From: Fodinibacter sp963834965
GTDB lineage: Bacteria > Actinomycetota > Actinomycetes > Actinomycetales > Dermatophilaceae
Length of the DNA: 64,000 nt
Direction: 5' to 3'
Assembly (NCBI GenBank): GCA_963834965.1
Contig: CAWIEI010000032.1
Span: forward strand, 1-64,000
Shown here: positions 56,930-64,000 of the stretch, in pieces
How the letters are laid out: the number at the start of each line of letters is the position of its first letter
Numbering within the stretch: position 1 is the first letter of the stretch
Position numbers and translations under genes: made by a program
The notes under the pieces: generated by a model
What the model saw: only the letters and a program-made list of their open reading frames with translations
The model's database searches: none
What the model was told of the DNA's origin: nothing

Positions 56930-58543
56930 ATGCTCGATCCCGCTCTCGCACAGCAGCTCTCGGCCTACCTGACCAAGGTCGTCGAGCCCGTCGAGCTGGT
57001 CTCCAGCCTCGACGGCTCGGCTGCGTCGCAGAAGGTCGCCGACCTGCTCGACGAGGTCGCGTCGCTGTCCGGCGGGCGGGTCACCCACGTGCGGACGGGG
57101 GACGCCACCCGGCGCCCCTCGTTCCGCGTGGTGCGCGCCGGCACCGACGTCGAGGTGGAGTTCGCCGGGCTGCCGCTCGGCCACGAGTTCACCTCCTTGG
57201 TGCTCGCGCTGCTCCAGGTCGGCGGCCACCCGTCGACCGCTGCCACAGACCTGCTGGATGCCGTGCGCGGCCTGCGCGGGGAGCACCGGTTCGAGACCTA
57301 CTTCAGCCAGACCTGCCAGAACTGCCCCGATGTCGTGCAGGCGCTCAACCTGATGAGCGTGCTGAACCCCGGCATCTCGCACACCGCCATCGACGGCGCG
57401 GTCTTCCCGGCCGAGGTCGAGCAGCGCGGCGTGCTCGCCGTGCCGATGGTCTTCCGCAACGGCGAGCTGTTCGGCCAGGGCCGGATGACGCTCGACGAGA
57501 TCGTCACCAGGCTCGACGAGGGCGCCGCCGAGCGCGACACCGAGCGGCTCGCCGCCACCGAGCCCTTCGAGGTGCTCGTCGTCGGTGGCGGTCCCGCCGG
57601 CGCCACCGCCGCGATCTACACCGCCCGCAAGGGAATTCGCACCGGCCTGCTCGCCGAGCGGTTCGGCGGCCAGCTGCTCGACACGATGTCGATCGAGAAC
57701 TATCCCTCCGTCGAGCACACCGAGGGGCCTCGCATGGCCGGCGACCTCGAGCGGCAGGTGCGTGGCCTCGGCGTCGAGGTCGTGACGGGGCAGAGCGCCG
57801 AGCGGCTCGTGCCGGCATCCGAGCTGGGTCGCCTGCACCAGGTGCACCTGGCCTCCGGCGCGGTGCTCCGCTCACGCACCGTCGTCATCGCGAGCGGCGC
57901 CCGCTGGCGCACCCTCGACGTGCCCGGTGAGGACGAGCACCGCAACCGCGGCGTCACCTTCTGCCCGCACTGCGACGGGCCGCTTTTCAAGGGCAAGCGC
58001 GTCGCCGTCGTGGGCGGCGGCAACTCCGGCGTCGAGGCCGCCATCGACCTCGCCGGCGTGGTCGCGCACGTGACGCTCGTCGAGTTCGCCGACGAGCTCA
58101 AGGCCGACGACGTGCTGCAGCGCAAGGCCGGCAGCCTGCCCAACGTCGACGTGCTGCTCGGCACCGTCACCACCGAGGTCGTCGGCGACGGCTCGAAGGT
58201 GGTCGGCCTGCGGTACGCCCCGCGCGCGGGTGGTCCGTCGGTGCTCCTGCCGGTCGAGGGCGTGTTCGTGCAGATCGGCCTGCTCCCCAACACCGAGTGG
58301 CTCGACGGCGTCGTGCCGATGACGCCACACGGCGAGGTCGTCGTCGACGCGCGCGGCGCGACCGGCATCCCGGGCGTCTACGCAGCCGGCGACTGCACCA
58401 CCGCGCCGTGGAAGCAGATCGTCGCCGCCGCCGGTGGCGGTGCCACCGCCGCGCTCTCGGCGTTCGACCACCTGATCCGCACCTCCGCACCCGAGGCGTC
58501 TGGGGCGTCAGGAGCGGAGGCGGGGGTTCCCGCTCCAGCCTGA
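56930..58543 (+). CDS. ahpF: alkyl hydroperoxide reductase subunit F
   Basis: FAD/NAD(P)H disulfide reductase (537 residues) that regenerates AhpC. The N-terminal double-thioredoxin domain carries the CxxC in SQTCQNCPD; the flavoprotein part has VLVVGGGPAGATAAIYTAR, the redox-active pair in TFCPHCDGPL, the NAD motif VAVVGGGNSGVEAAIDLAG and GVYAAGDCT near the C terminus. Complete in length. Its stop is 16 bases from the convergent DUF937 gene. Confidence 0.96.
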   Translation: MLDPALAQQLSAYLTKVVEPVELVSSLDGSAASQKVADLLDEVASLSGGRVTHVRTGDATRRPSFRVVRAGTDVEVEFAGLPLGHEFTSLVLALLQVGGHPSTAATDLLDAVRGLRGEHRFETYFSQTCQNCPDVVQALNLMSVLNPGISHTAIDGAVFPAEVEQRGVLAVPMVFRNGELFGQGRMTLDEIVTRLDEGAAERDTERLAATEPFEVLVVGGGPAGATAAIYTARKGIRTGLLAERFGGQLLDTMSIENYPSVEHTEGPRMAGDLERQVRGLGVEVVTGQSAERLVPASELGRLHQVHLASGAVLRSRTVVIASGARWRTLDVPGEDEHRNRGVTFCPHCDGPLFKGKRVAVVGGGNSGVEAAIDLAGVVAHVTLVEFADELKADDVLQRKAGSLPNVDVLLGTVTTEVVGDGSKVVGLRYAPRAGGPSVLLPVEGVFVQIGLLPNTEWLDGVVPMTPHGEVVVDARGATGIPGVYAAGDCTTAPWKQIVAAAGGGATAALSAFDHLIRTSAPEASGASGAEAGVPAPA

Positions 58544-58559
58544 GGCGGTGTGGGGTGGG

Positions 58560-59216
58560 TCAACGGCGCCCGCCGCCGAGGATGCCGCCCAGCACGTCGC
58601 CGATGATGCTGCCGGGGTCGAACCCCGCCGACGCCTCGGCACCCGCGGACGAGGCCGCGGAACCACCGCTGACCGCGCCACCGAGCGCGTCCTTGAGCAG
58701 GTCCTCGAGCGAACCCGGGGTGCTGCCGCCACCGCCGCCAGGAAGCGAGGGCGCCGGGTCGGCCGACTGCGCGGATGCCGTGCTGCCGCCGAGGCCGCCG
58801 CCACCCTTGAGCACCTTGTTGGCGAGCCAGGACAGCACCATCGGCGCGAGGATGGGGAGCAGCTTCTTCACCAGGTCGCCCCCGGCGCCGGAACCACCCA
58901 CCGCCGGCAGGGCGCCGAGCCGGTTGGCCACCTCGTCCTGCTGGTCACCGAAGATGTGGCTCGCGATGGCGTCGCCGTCCTGCTCGTCGATGGCGGACAG
59001 GTTGGCGCCACCGGTGAGCAGGTCGTCGTCGTGCTGGCCGAGGGCCTGCACGATGGAGCCGGCCCCCGAGGGGTCGGCGGCGTTCGCCTGCAGCCCACCG
59101 AGCAGCGCCGGCAGCGCCGCCGCCGCGGCGGTGCGCACCTCGTCGGGCGACGCGCCCACCTGTTGCGAGATCTGGTCTGCGGGTAGTGCGCTGAGGATGT
59201 CGTCGACTGCTGACAC
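58560..59216 (-). CDS. DUF937 domain-containing protein
   Basis: 218 residues. The first 130 fit DUF937: DDILSALPADQISQQVGASP, AAALPALLGGLQANAA, HIFGDQQDEVANRLG and LPILAPMVLSWLANK. The last 80 are low-complexity Gly/Ser/Ala with a final hydrophobic GSIIGDVLGGILGGGRR. GTG 59216 has AAAGGGG upstream. The family has no assigned role. Confidence 0.85.
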   Translation of the reverse strand: MSAVDDILSALPADQISQQVGASPDEVRTAAAAALPALLGGLQANAADPSGAGSIVQALGQHDDDLLTGGANLSAIDEQDGDAIASHIFGDQQDEVANRLGALPAVGGSGAGGDLVKKLLPILAPMVLSWLANKVLKGGGGLGGSTASAQSADPAPSLPGGGGGSTPGSLEDLLKDALGGAVSGGSAASSAGAEASAGFDPGSIIGDVLGGILGGGRR

Positions 59217-59336
59217 CGGGTCCCCTTTCCGTGCGGCCGCTGACGGCTCCGGGCTCCGGGCCAACCTAGCCTCGGGTGACCCAGAAGGCACGGGGGGCGG
59301 GGGACAGCGGTGATCCGGTGGGTGCATGATCGGGGT

Positions 59337-59867
59337 ATGACCCGCGCAGCCCAGGACCGCACGCTCGTCCTCCTCCGACACGCGAAGGCAGAGCAGCAGG
59401 GCTGGGACAACGACCACGAGCGACAGCTCACCAAGCGCGGTCGGCGCGACGCCACCGCGGCCGGGCACTGGCTGGTCGAGCACGGCATCGGCATCGACGA
59501 GGTGCTCTGCTCCACCTCCGAGCGCACCCAGCAGACCACCGAGAGCGTCTGGGCGAGCGGGTGCCCCGAGACCGAGGTGCACCTCGACCGGCGCATCTAC
59601 CTCGCCACCCCGCAGCGGCTGCTCGAGGTCATCCACGAGGCCGACGAGGACGCCGACGTGCTCATGGTCGTCGGCCACGCCCCCGGCATCCCCTCGCTGG
59701 CCGAGCTGCTCTGCGACGGCGACGGTAGCGTCGAGGGCCATCGCAAGATGGCGGAGGGCTTCCCCACCTGCGCAGTGGCGGTGCTGCACTACTCAGGGCG
59801 GTGGTCCGACCTCGGGTTCGGCGACGCCCGCCTCGAGCGCTTCCACGTCTGCCGCGACGACGCCTGA
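59337..59867 (+). CDS. phosphohistidine phosphatase SixA-type histidine phosphatase
   Basis: A small histidine-phosphatase-superfamily protein of 176 residues. The RHG-type motif is LVLLRHAKAEQQ with the nucleophilic His, then Arg in STSERTQQT and the second His in VVGHAPGIPSL, as in SixA. SixA dephosphorylates phospho-His of histidine kinases or PTS proteins; the partner here is not known. ATG 59337 gives the family length; the open frame begins 9 codons earlier. Confidence 0.88.
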   Translation: MTRAAQDRTLVLLRHAKAEQQGWDNDHERQLTKRGRRDATAAGHWLVEHGIGIDEVLCSTSERTQQTTESVWASGCPETEVHLDRRIYLATPQRLLEVIHEADEDADVLMVVGHAPGIPSLAELLCDGDGSVEGHRKMAEGFPTCAVAVLHYSGRWSDLGFGDARLERFHVCRDDA

Positions 59868-59882
59868 GCCTGGAGGCCTGTG

Positions 59883-60113
59883 ATGCACCCTGCCCGACGA
59901 ACCTGGGACGAGCTCCCGCCCGCCCGCAAGCGCCTGCTGATCACGGTCGGGGTCGTCGACGCGGGAATGCGCGCCTGGGCCCTGGTCGACCTGAAGAACC
60001 GCCCGGCCGACGAGGTCAACGGCCCCAAGGGGGTCTGGGCCGTGGCCCTGGCCGTGGGCAACACCGCGGGCCTGCTGCCCGCCGCCTACCTGCTCTTCGG
60101 ACGCCGCCGCTAG
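59883..60113 (+). CDS. small PLDc_N-type membrane protein
   Basis: 76 residues with two hydrophobic segments, KRLLITVGVVDAGMRAWALV and GVWAVALAVGNTAGLLPAAY, and the ending LLFGRRR typical of the phospholipase-D-nuclease N-terminal domain found alone in actinomycetes. ATG 59883 has TGGAGG 6 bases upstream. Its TAG overlaps the convergent membrane gene's TAG within the single CTAG at 60110-60113. Confidence 0.7.
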   Translation: MHPARRTWDELPPARKRLLITVGVVDAGMRAWALVDLKNRPADEVNGPKGVWAVALAVGNTAGLLPAAYLLFGRRR

Positions 60114-61624
60114 GCCGGTGCCCCTGGTACGGCCACAGCGTCGTCAGTTGCCCCGACGGCACCCCACCGGCGCAGCACCTCGAGCATCACCAGCGCCAAC
60201 ACGGTGAGCACCGCGATGAGCAGCAGGGTCCCGGCGCTCGGGCGGTCGCCGACGAGCACGGCCAGCACGGCCAGGCCGCCCACGACCGCGCGGAGCACGA
60301 CGATGTTGTGCGCGACGAACCGGCTCGCCGAGCCCAGCGCGCCGGTCGGGGCACTCGTCATCCCGGACAGCCGGGCCGGCACCGACCGCACCGCACGCGC
60401 CGCGCCCGACGGGCCGGCGGCCCAGGCGGCCAGGGCGATGAGCAGGAAGAGCATGGCCGACGAGCGCACCCAGACGCGCAGCGGCGTGGTCACGTCGTCG
60501 AAGAGCACCGTGGCCACGCGCGGCACGAGCAGCGCCTTCTCGAGGTCGTCGAGGTACAGCGCGCGTCCGACCTGCACGCTGAGCAGCAGCAGCACCAGCG
60601 TGCCGACGATCATCGAGGCGCCGATGACGAGCGCGCGGCGGCGGGCGGGCGCCAGCGCCACCCCGGCGATCAGGGCGAGCAGGGCCAGCACGGGCAGCAC
60701 CACGCGCAGCAGGTCGAGCACCCGGATGGCGGTCTGGGCCCGGGCGAGGGCCTGGCTCTGGAGCACCACGAACTGGGCGTTGACCACGGGGATCTTGTCC
60801 GCGAAGGGCACCCCCCGCTGAACCAGGATGGGCTTGATCTGCTCGATGAACGGGCCGAGGTTGACCGCCACCTGGCCCTTCGACACCACGACCGCGTTGG
60901 TGCCCGTCTGCCCGGTGAGCGCGGCGACCAGGCCGGCGTGGGCCTCGCGGTTCGCGGCGACCCAGGCGTCCTGGAAGGCGTTGGAGGCCACGAGCTTGGC
61001 CACCTGGTCCTCGGTGAAGCTGTAGATCGCGTTCGAGATGGGCTCGGCGAAGGTCGACAGCTGCACCGGGAGGTTGTCGGCCACGCCCGCGACCCGGGGC
61101 CGGGCGGCGATCGCGTCGAGGGTCTGCGTCGTGAGCTCCTTGACCTTGAGCTGCTCGAACACCGCGTTGGTGATGCGCAGCGAGACCTCCTGCTGCACGG
61201 CGGGGTCCTTCGCCAGCGGCGCCACCATGGCGAGGTACTTGTCCTGGTCGAGCAGCGTGGACCGGGACCAGTTCGCCAGCGCCGACAGCGGTGCGAGGAG
61301 GGCGGCGACCAGCAGGAGCACGATCGCCCCGGACCAGCGACCGCGATGCCGGCGGGCCGGCTCGGCCGTCGTCACGACCTGCGGCAGGGCCTGTGTCGCG
61401 GCCACCTGGGCCCGCAGGCGCAGCAGCTCCGCGCGCTCGTCACTGGTGAGGTCGCCCGTGGGTGCGGCTTCGGGCTCGCGGGGCACCTCGGGCGTCAGCT
61501 CGGCCGCCTCATCCTCCGCGGTCAGCTCGGGCGCAGCGGCGGCGTCGGGCGTCGGCTCGGCATCCGGGCCGGTGGCCGTGCGGCGGTTGGGCTTGGGAGT
61601 GGGCCCGGTGGGGGTGCTGCTCAT
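60110..61624 (-). CDS. actinobacterial integral membrane protein, function unknown
   Basis: 504 residues. A cytoplasmic Pro/Ala/Glu-rich tail of about 95 residues precedes a first membrane segment (GAIVLLLVAALLAPLSALA), a large extracytoplasmic domain of about 180 residues (DQDKYLAMVAPLAKDPAVQ, TDAI-like repeated helices), then at least four more membrane segments and a C-terminal pair. Similar proteins are widespread in Micrococcales and uncharacterised. Convergent with the PLDc_N gene, sharing the stop. Confidence 0.75.
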   Translation of the reverse strand: MSSTPTGPTPKPNRRTATGPDAEPTPDAAAAPELTAEDEAAELTPEVPREPEAAPTGDLTSDERAELLRLRAQVAATQALPQVVTTAEPARRHRGRWSGAIVLLLVAALLAPLSALANWSRSTLLDQDKYLAMVAPLAKDPAVQQEVSLRITNAVFEQLKVKELTTQTLDAIAARPRVAGVADNLPVQLSTFAEPISNAIYSFTEDQVAKLVASNAFQDAWVAANREAHAGLVAALTGQTGTNAVVVSKGQVAVNLGPFIEQIKPILVQRGVPFADKIPVVNAQFVVLQSQALARAQTAIRVLDLLRVVLPVLALLALIAGVALAPARRRALVIGASMIVGTLVLLLLSVQVGRALYLDDLEKALLVPRVATVLFDDVTTPLRVWVRSSAMLFLLIALAAWAAGPSGAARAVRSVPARLSGMTSAPTGALGSASRFVAHNIVVLRAVVGGLAVLAVLVGDRPSAGTLLLIAVLTVLALVMLEVLRRWGAVGATDDAVAVPGAPA

Positions 61625-61836
61625 GGTCGTGGTCCTCGTCCGATGGTCCGCGCCGCACCCGGATGCCGTCGGTCGTCCCGGCCCACGGCAGGCACCGCGT
61701 CATGCCCGACATTAGGGAGGTTCGCGCCGTGGCTCGTCACCCAGCACGGGTGACCGGGCACCCGCGAGGATGCCCGGCCACCGACCTGCCGTAGTGCCGT
61801 GGTCGGGACGGTGAGCACGGCCGCCGGCGGCAGGGG

Positions 61837-63168
61837 TCAGGGGTTGGTCTTCAGGCTGATGTCCGGGGTGCGCAGGTCGGTGCCCGCGAGCCGAACGGCC
61901 TCGATGTAGACGGTGTTCGGCAGCAGGCCCGCGTCGGTGGCCGTGGTGCCCCTGACCCGCTGGATGGGGATGCCGGACCGCAGCAGCTCGTACGTCGCCG
62001 TGGGGTCACCGTCCCACTTCAGGCTGATGTGGTCGCGCTCGAGGGCGGTCACCGTGAGGTTGCTCGGCGCGGCACCAGTGGGCGGGGTCGTCGGCGGCGG
62101 CGGGGTGGTCGACGGCGGGGTCGTCGGCGGCGGGGTGGTCGGCGGCGGGCAGACCACGGTCGGGGTTCCCGACGGTGTGGGCGTGGGTGTCGCCGACGGC
62201 GTCGGGGTCGGCGTCGCCGACGGTGTGGGCGTCTGGGTGGGAGTCGGCGGTGGCGTGCTGGCCCCGCTCATCGACACGTCCACGTACCGGACCCGCATCG
62301 GGTGGCCGGGCTCCGTGGCGGCGGTGGCGTCGCCGCCCTTCTTCTGCGGGTACGCGCCGGAGATCGCGACGTTGAGGATGATGTTCTGCCCGTACGCGGC
62401 GATGTTGCCCCAGACCGCCCCGGCCAGGCGTGGGTCGTCCGAGCGCAGCGACAGCGTCGCGGCGCCGTCGATGGACCAGGTCATCACCTCGGGGGTGCGG
62501 GTGCGGTCCCACTGGAACCCGTAGGTGTGGAAGTTCCCCCAGCACGAGGTGACCGCGCACGGCAGGCCGCCGGTGTTGATGCCCTCCGGGTCCTGGCACG
62601 CGCCACCCCACACGTCACAGTGCAGCACGCTGTTGGAGAAGGGCAGACCGTTCACGCTCTCGGCGATGTCGAACTCACCGTTGGCCGGCCAGCTCCACCG
62701 GTCGGCACGCAGGTGCGAGCTCAGCATCCAGAAAGCGGGCCAGTAGCCCTGTGCCGCAACGCCGGTGACGTCGGGCAGGGCGAGCTCGGCGCTGACGGTC
62801 ATGTTCTGGCCGGGCTGGGGCACGAAGTCGGCCCGTGACTCGATGCGCGAGGAGTACCACTGTGTTCCTACGCGGGTCGGCGTGATGACCAGCTCACCGT
62901 TCGCCACTGTCGTGTTCTCGGGCCGGTTGATCTCCTCCTCACCGGTGCCGAACCGGTCGGGGCCGCCGGGGTAGGCGGTGCCGTTCGTGTAGAGCCACTT
63001 GGTGAGGTCGAGGGTCGACCCGGTGAAGTCGTCGTGGAACACCGTCGTCGCGGCCGTGGCGGTCGTGGCGGCGTGGACGGCGACGGGGGCGAGCAGCAGG
63101 CCGGCCACCACGGCGGCGGGCAGGAGCAGTGCGCTGTTGTGTCGGAACAGTTTTCGTCGTGCGGGCAT
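61837..63168 (-). CDS. secreted glycoside hydrolase family 16 protein (beta-glucanase type)
   Basis: 443 residues, beginning with a signal peptide (HNSALLLPAAVVAGLLLAPV, cleavage near AVHAATT). The GH16 domain has GYWPAFWMLS and the active-site motif NGEFDIAES with nucleophile Glu, Asp and acid/base Glu in the E-x-D-x2-E pattern, then HTYGFQWDRT and PQKKGGD. Such enzymes cut beta-1,3- or mixed beta-glucans. A linker of Pro/Thr with PTPSATPTPTPSATP repeats follows, then a C-terminal Fn3-like module (SNLTVTALERDHISLKWDGD). ATG 63168 has AAGGA upstream. It probably feeds on fungal or plant glucans. Confidence 0.9.
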   Translation of the reverse strand: MPARRKLFRHNSALLLPAAVVAGLLLAPVAVHAATTATAATTVFHDDFTGSTLDLTKWLYTNGTAYPGGPDRFGTGEEEINRPENTTVANGELVITPTRVGTQWYSSRIESRADFVPQPGQNMTVSAELALPDVTGVAAQGYWPAFWMLSSHLRADRWSWPANGEFDIAESVNGLPFSNSVLHCDVWGGACQDPEGINTGGLPCAVTSCWGNFHTYGFQWDRTRTPEVMTWSIDGAATLSLRSDDPRLAGAVWGNIAAYGQNIILNVAISGAYPQKKGGDATAATEPGHPMRVRYVDVSMSGASTPPPTPTQTPTPSATPTPTPSATPTPTPSGTPTVVCPPPTTPPPTTPPSTTPPPPTTPPTGAAPSNLTVTALERDHISLKWDGDPTATYELLRSGIPIQRVRGTTATDAGLLPNTVYIEAVRLAGTDLRTPDISLKTNP

Positions 63169-63531
63169 GAGGGATCCTTGGTCGGTGAAGCGTGACGTGC
63201 TCGGCAGCGTGCCGGCCTGCTGGGTCGGGCCGTCAACGACCCCCGATGACCCCCGTGCGACCCTCCTCGTGTCCCCTCCCCGCCCCGTGTGCTGCCGAAG
63301 GCTGCCCCGTTGCCCCGGGAGGACCTCATCCCCGCACCAGCACAGTATTGGAGTGCGAGGGCCGTTGCCAGCGGAGCAATAAGAGGGCTCTCAGAACGGG
63401 CGGCTGGTCACGGCATCCGGTCGCCGGGGAGACTGGCAACACCTGGGGACGACCGACTCCCCTCGCAACCACAGTGTCCCCGAGCCGTTCCGCCGCGTCC
63501 GCGGCGCGGCCCGGGGTACGGAGAGGCAACG
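63169..63531. other. 363-base divergent gap, no gene seen
   Basis: It contains the starts of two divergent genes. Short frames exist but none has a ribosome site or recognisable product. A GC-rich palindromic stretch (CGCCGCGTCCGCGGCG) lies near 63490-63506. The AT-richer AGCAATAAGAGGG near 63376 might be promoter for the GH16 side; this is weak. Confidence 0.4.
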
Positions 63532-64000
63532 ATGCAGGCGCTGCAGTTCGACGAGTACGGGGGAGCCGACGTGCTGCACGTGGCGCAGGCCCCGGAGCCA
63601 CACCCCGGCCCGGGGCAGGTGCGCATCCTGGTGCAGGCGCTGAGTGTCAACCCCTTCGACTGGAAGCTACGGGGCGGGTTCATGGACGGCGTGGTGCCGG
63701 TGACCTTCCCCGTGATCACCGGCACGGATGCCGCCGGGGTGGTCGACGAGGTCGGCCCCGGGGTCACCGGACTCCGCCTCGGTGACGAGGTGTTCGGGCT
63801 GGGCTCGGCGACGGCCGCGGAGCTCGCCGTGCTCGACATCGCCACGGTGAAGCCACCGACGCTGACCTTCGCGCAGGCCGCCGCCATGGGGCTCGCGGTC
63901 GAGGCCGCTGCCCGCTGCCTGGACCTGCTCGACCTGCCCCGCGGGGCGACGGTGCTGATCGACGGCGCCGCCGGCGGGGTGGGCTCGGCGATGACCCAGC
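63532..64000 (+). CDS. zinc-independent quinone oxidoreductase-like (MDR family) protein, 3' truncated by window
   Basis: The open frame runs from ATG 63532 to the window end (156 codons here). It begins MQALQFDEYGGADVLHVAQ, has ALSVNPFDWKLRGGF and FPVITGTDAAGVVDEVGPGV, then the nucleotide-binding IDGAAGGVGSAMTQ. This is the NADP-dependent quinone oxidoreductase branch of medium-chain dehydrogenases; structural zinc Cys are absent in the visible part. GAGAGG lies 7 bases before the start. Confidence 0.85.
   Translation, partial: MQALQFDEYGGADVLHVAQAPEPHPGPGQVRILVQALSVNPFDWKLRGGFMDGVVPVTFPVITGTDAAGVVDEVGPGVTGLRLGDEVFGLGSATAAELAVLDIATVKPPTLTFAQAAAMGLAVEAAARCLDLLDLPRGATVLIDGAAGGVGSAMTQ

Noticed and set aside
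53493..56951. 1152-codon open frame opposite gatA, gatB and ahpC, and similar long reverse frames elsewhere
   Set aside because: They are reverse-frame shadows of strongly conserved genes, with low-complexity composition and no start signals. High GC content removes stop codons by chance.
63169..63531. Riboswitch or RNA gene upstream of the last gene
   Set aside because: Only generic GC-rich pairing is visible, and no conserved riboswitch or tRNA motif could be found by eye.

Overview
The window is high-GC actinobacterial chromosome. Codons end almost always in G or C, GTG starts and 4-base stop/start overlaps are common, and many genes carry a TANNNT -10 hexamer only 6-9 bases before the start codon, as in leaderless transcripts. 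The gene set (GlgE alpha-glucan pathway, GatCAB, a DUF222/HNH gene behind a LexA box, NAD+-dependent LigA, actinobacterial membrane proteins) fits a Micrococcales actinomycete, perhaps Intrasporangiaceae. That placement is inference.

Layout. 1-9.4 kb: alpha-glucan metabolism, with glgE-treS-pep2-glgB on the minus strand, all overlapping, and glgP divergent. 9.4-18.5 kb: a lactate-monooxygenase-like flavoenzyme, a small membrane protein, then a mannoside locus (LacI regulator, lipoprotein, two permeases, GH2 beta-mannosidase) preceded by a LacI-type operator. 18.5-28.9 kb: a PhyH dioxygenase, glgX, a YbjN-like protein, enoyl-CoA hydratase, etfBA, a cysteine desulfurase with mnmA, and a pirin. 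28.87-34.05 kb: a 5.2-kb mobile element with 59-bp terminal inverted repeats. It holds a DDE-type transposase translationally coupled to a DEDDh exonuclease with an unrecognised C-terminal half, and a separate DUF2975/XRE regulator pair with its own operator-like palindrome. This is the most novel-looking part of the window. 34-42.6 kb: an unusual acyl-ACP-reductase-like protein with a fatty-acyl-reductase-like SDR, a DUF1272-flavin-domain fusion, a MetE-like protein, an EamA exporter and an acyl-CoA ligase. 42.8-49.8 kb: SOS-box DUF222/HNH gene, DUF2200, two VOC proteins, a SnoaL-like gene beside a 28-bp tandem repeat, a DinB-like protein and ligA. 49.9-64 kb: VWA protein, TRIC-like channel, gatCAB, ahpCF, DUF937 protein, SixA phosphatase, membrane proteins, a secreted GH16 glucanase and the start of a quinone-oxidoreductase-like gene.

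Sequence quality matters when reading this window. Five genes are interrupted by an in-frame stop or single-base shifts: glgB, pep2, the DUF222/HNH gene (twice), a VOC gene and ligA. Because ligA is normally essential, and one shift lies in a G run, residual sequencing error is the likeliest cause of most of them. They are marked as disrupted as sequenced, with the intact product described. Long reverse-frame ORFs opposite the real genes were ignored.
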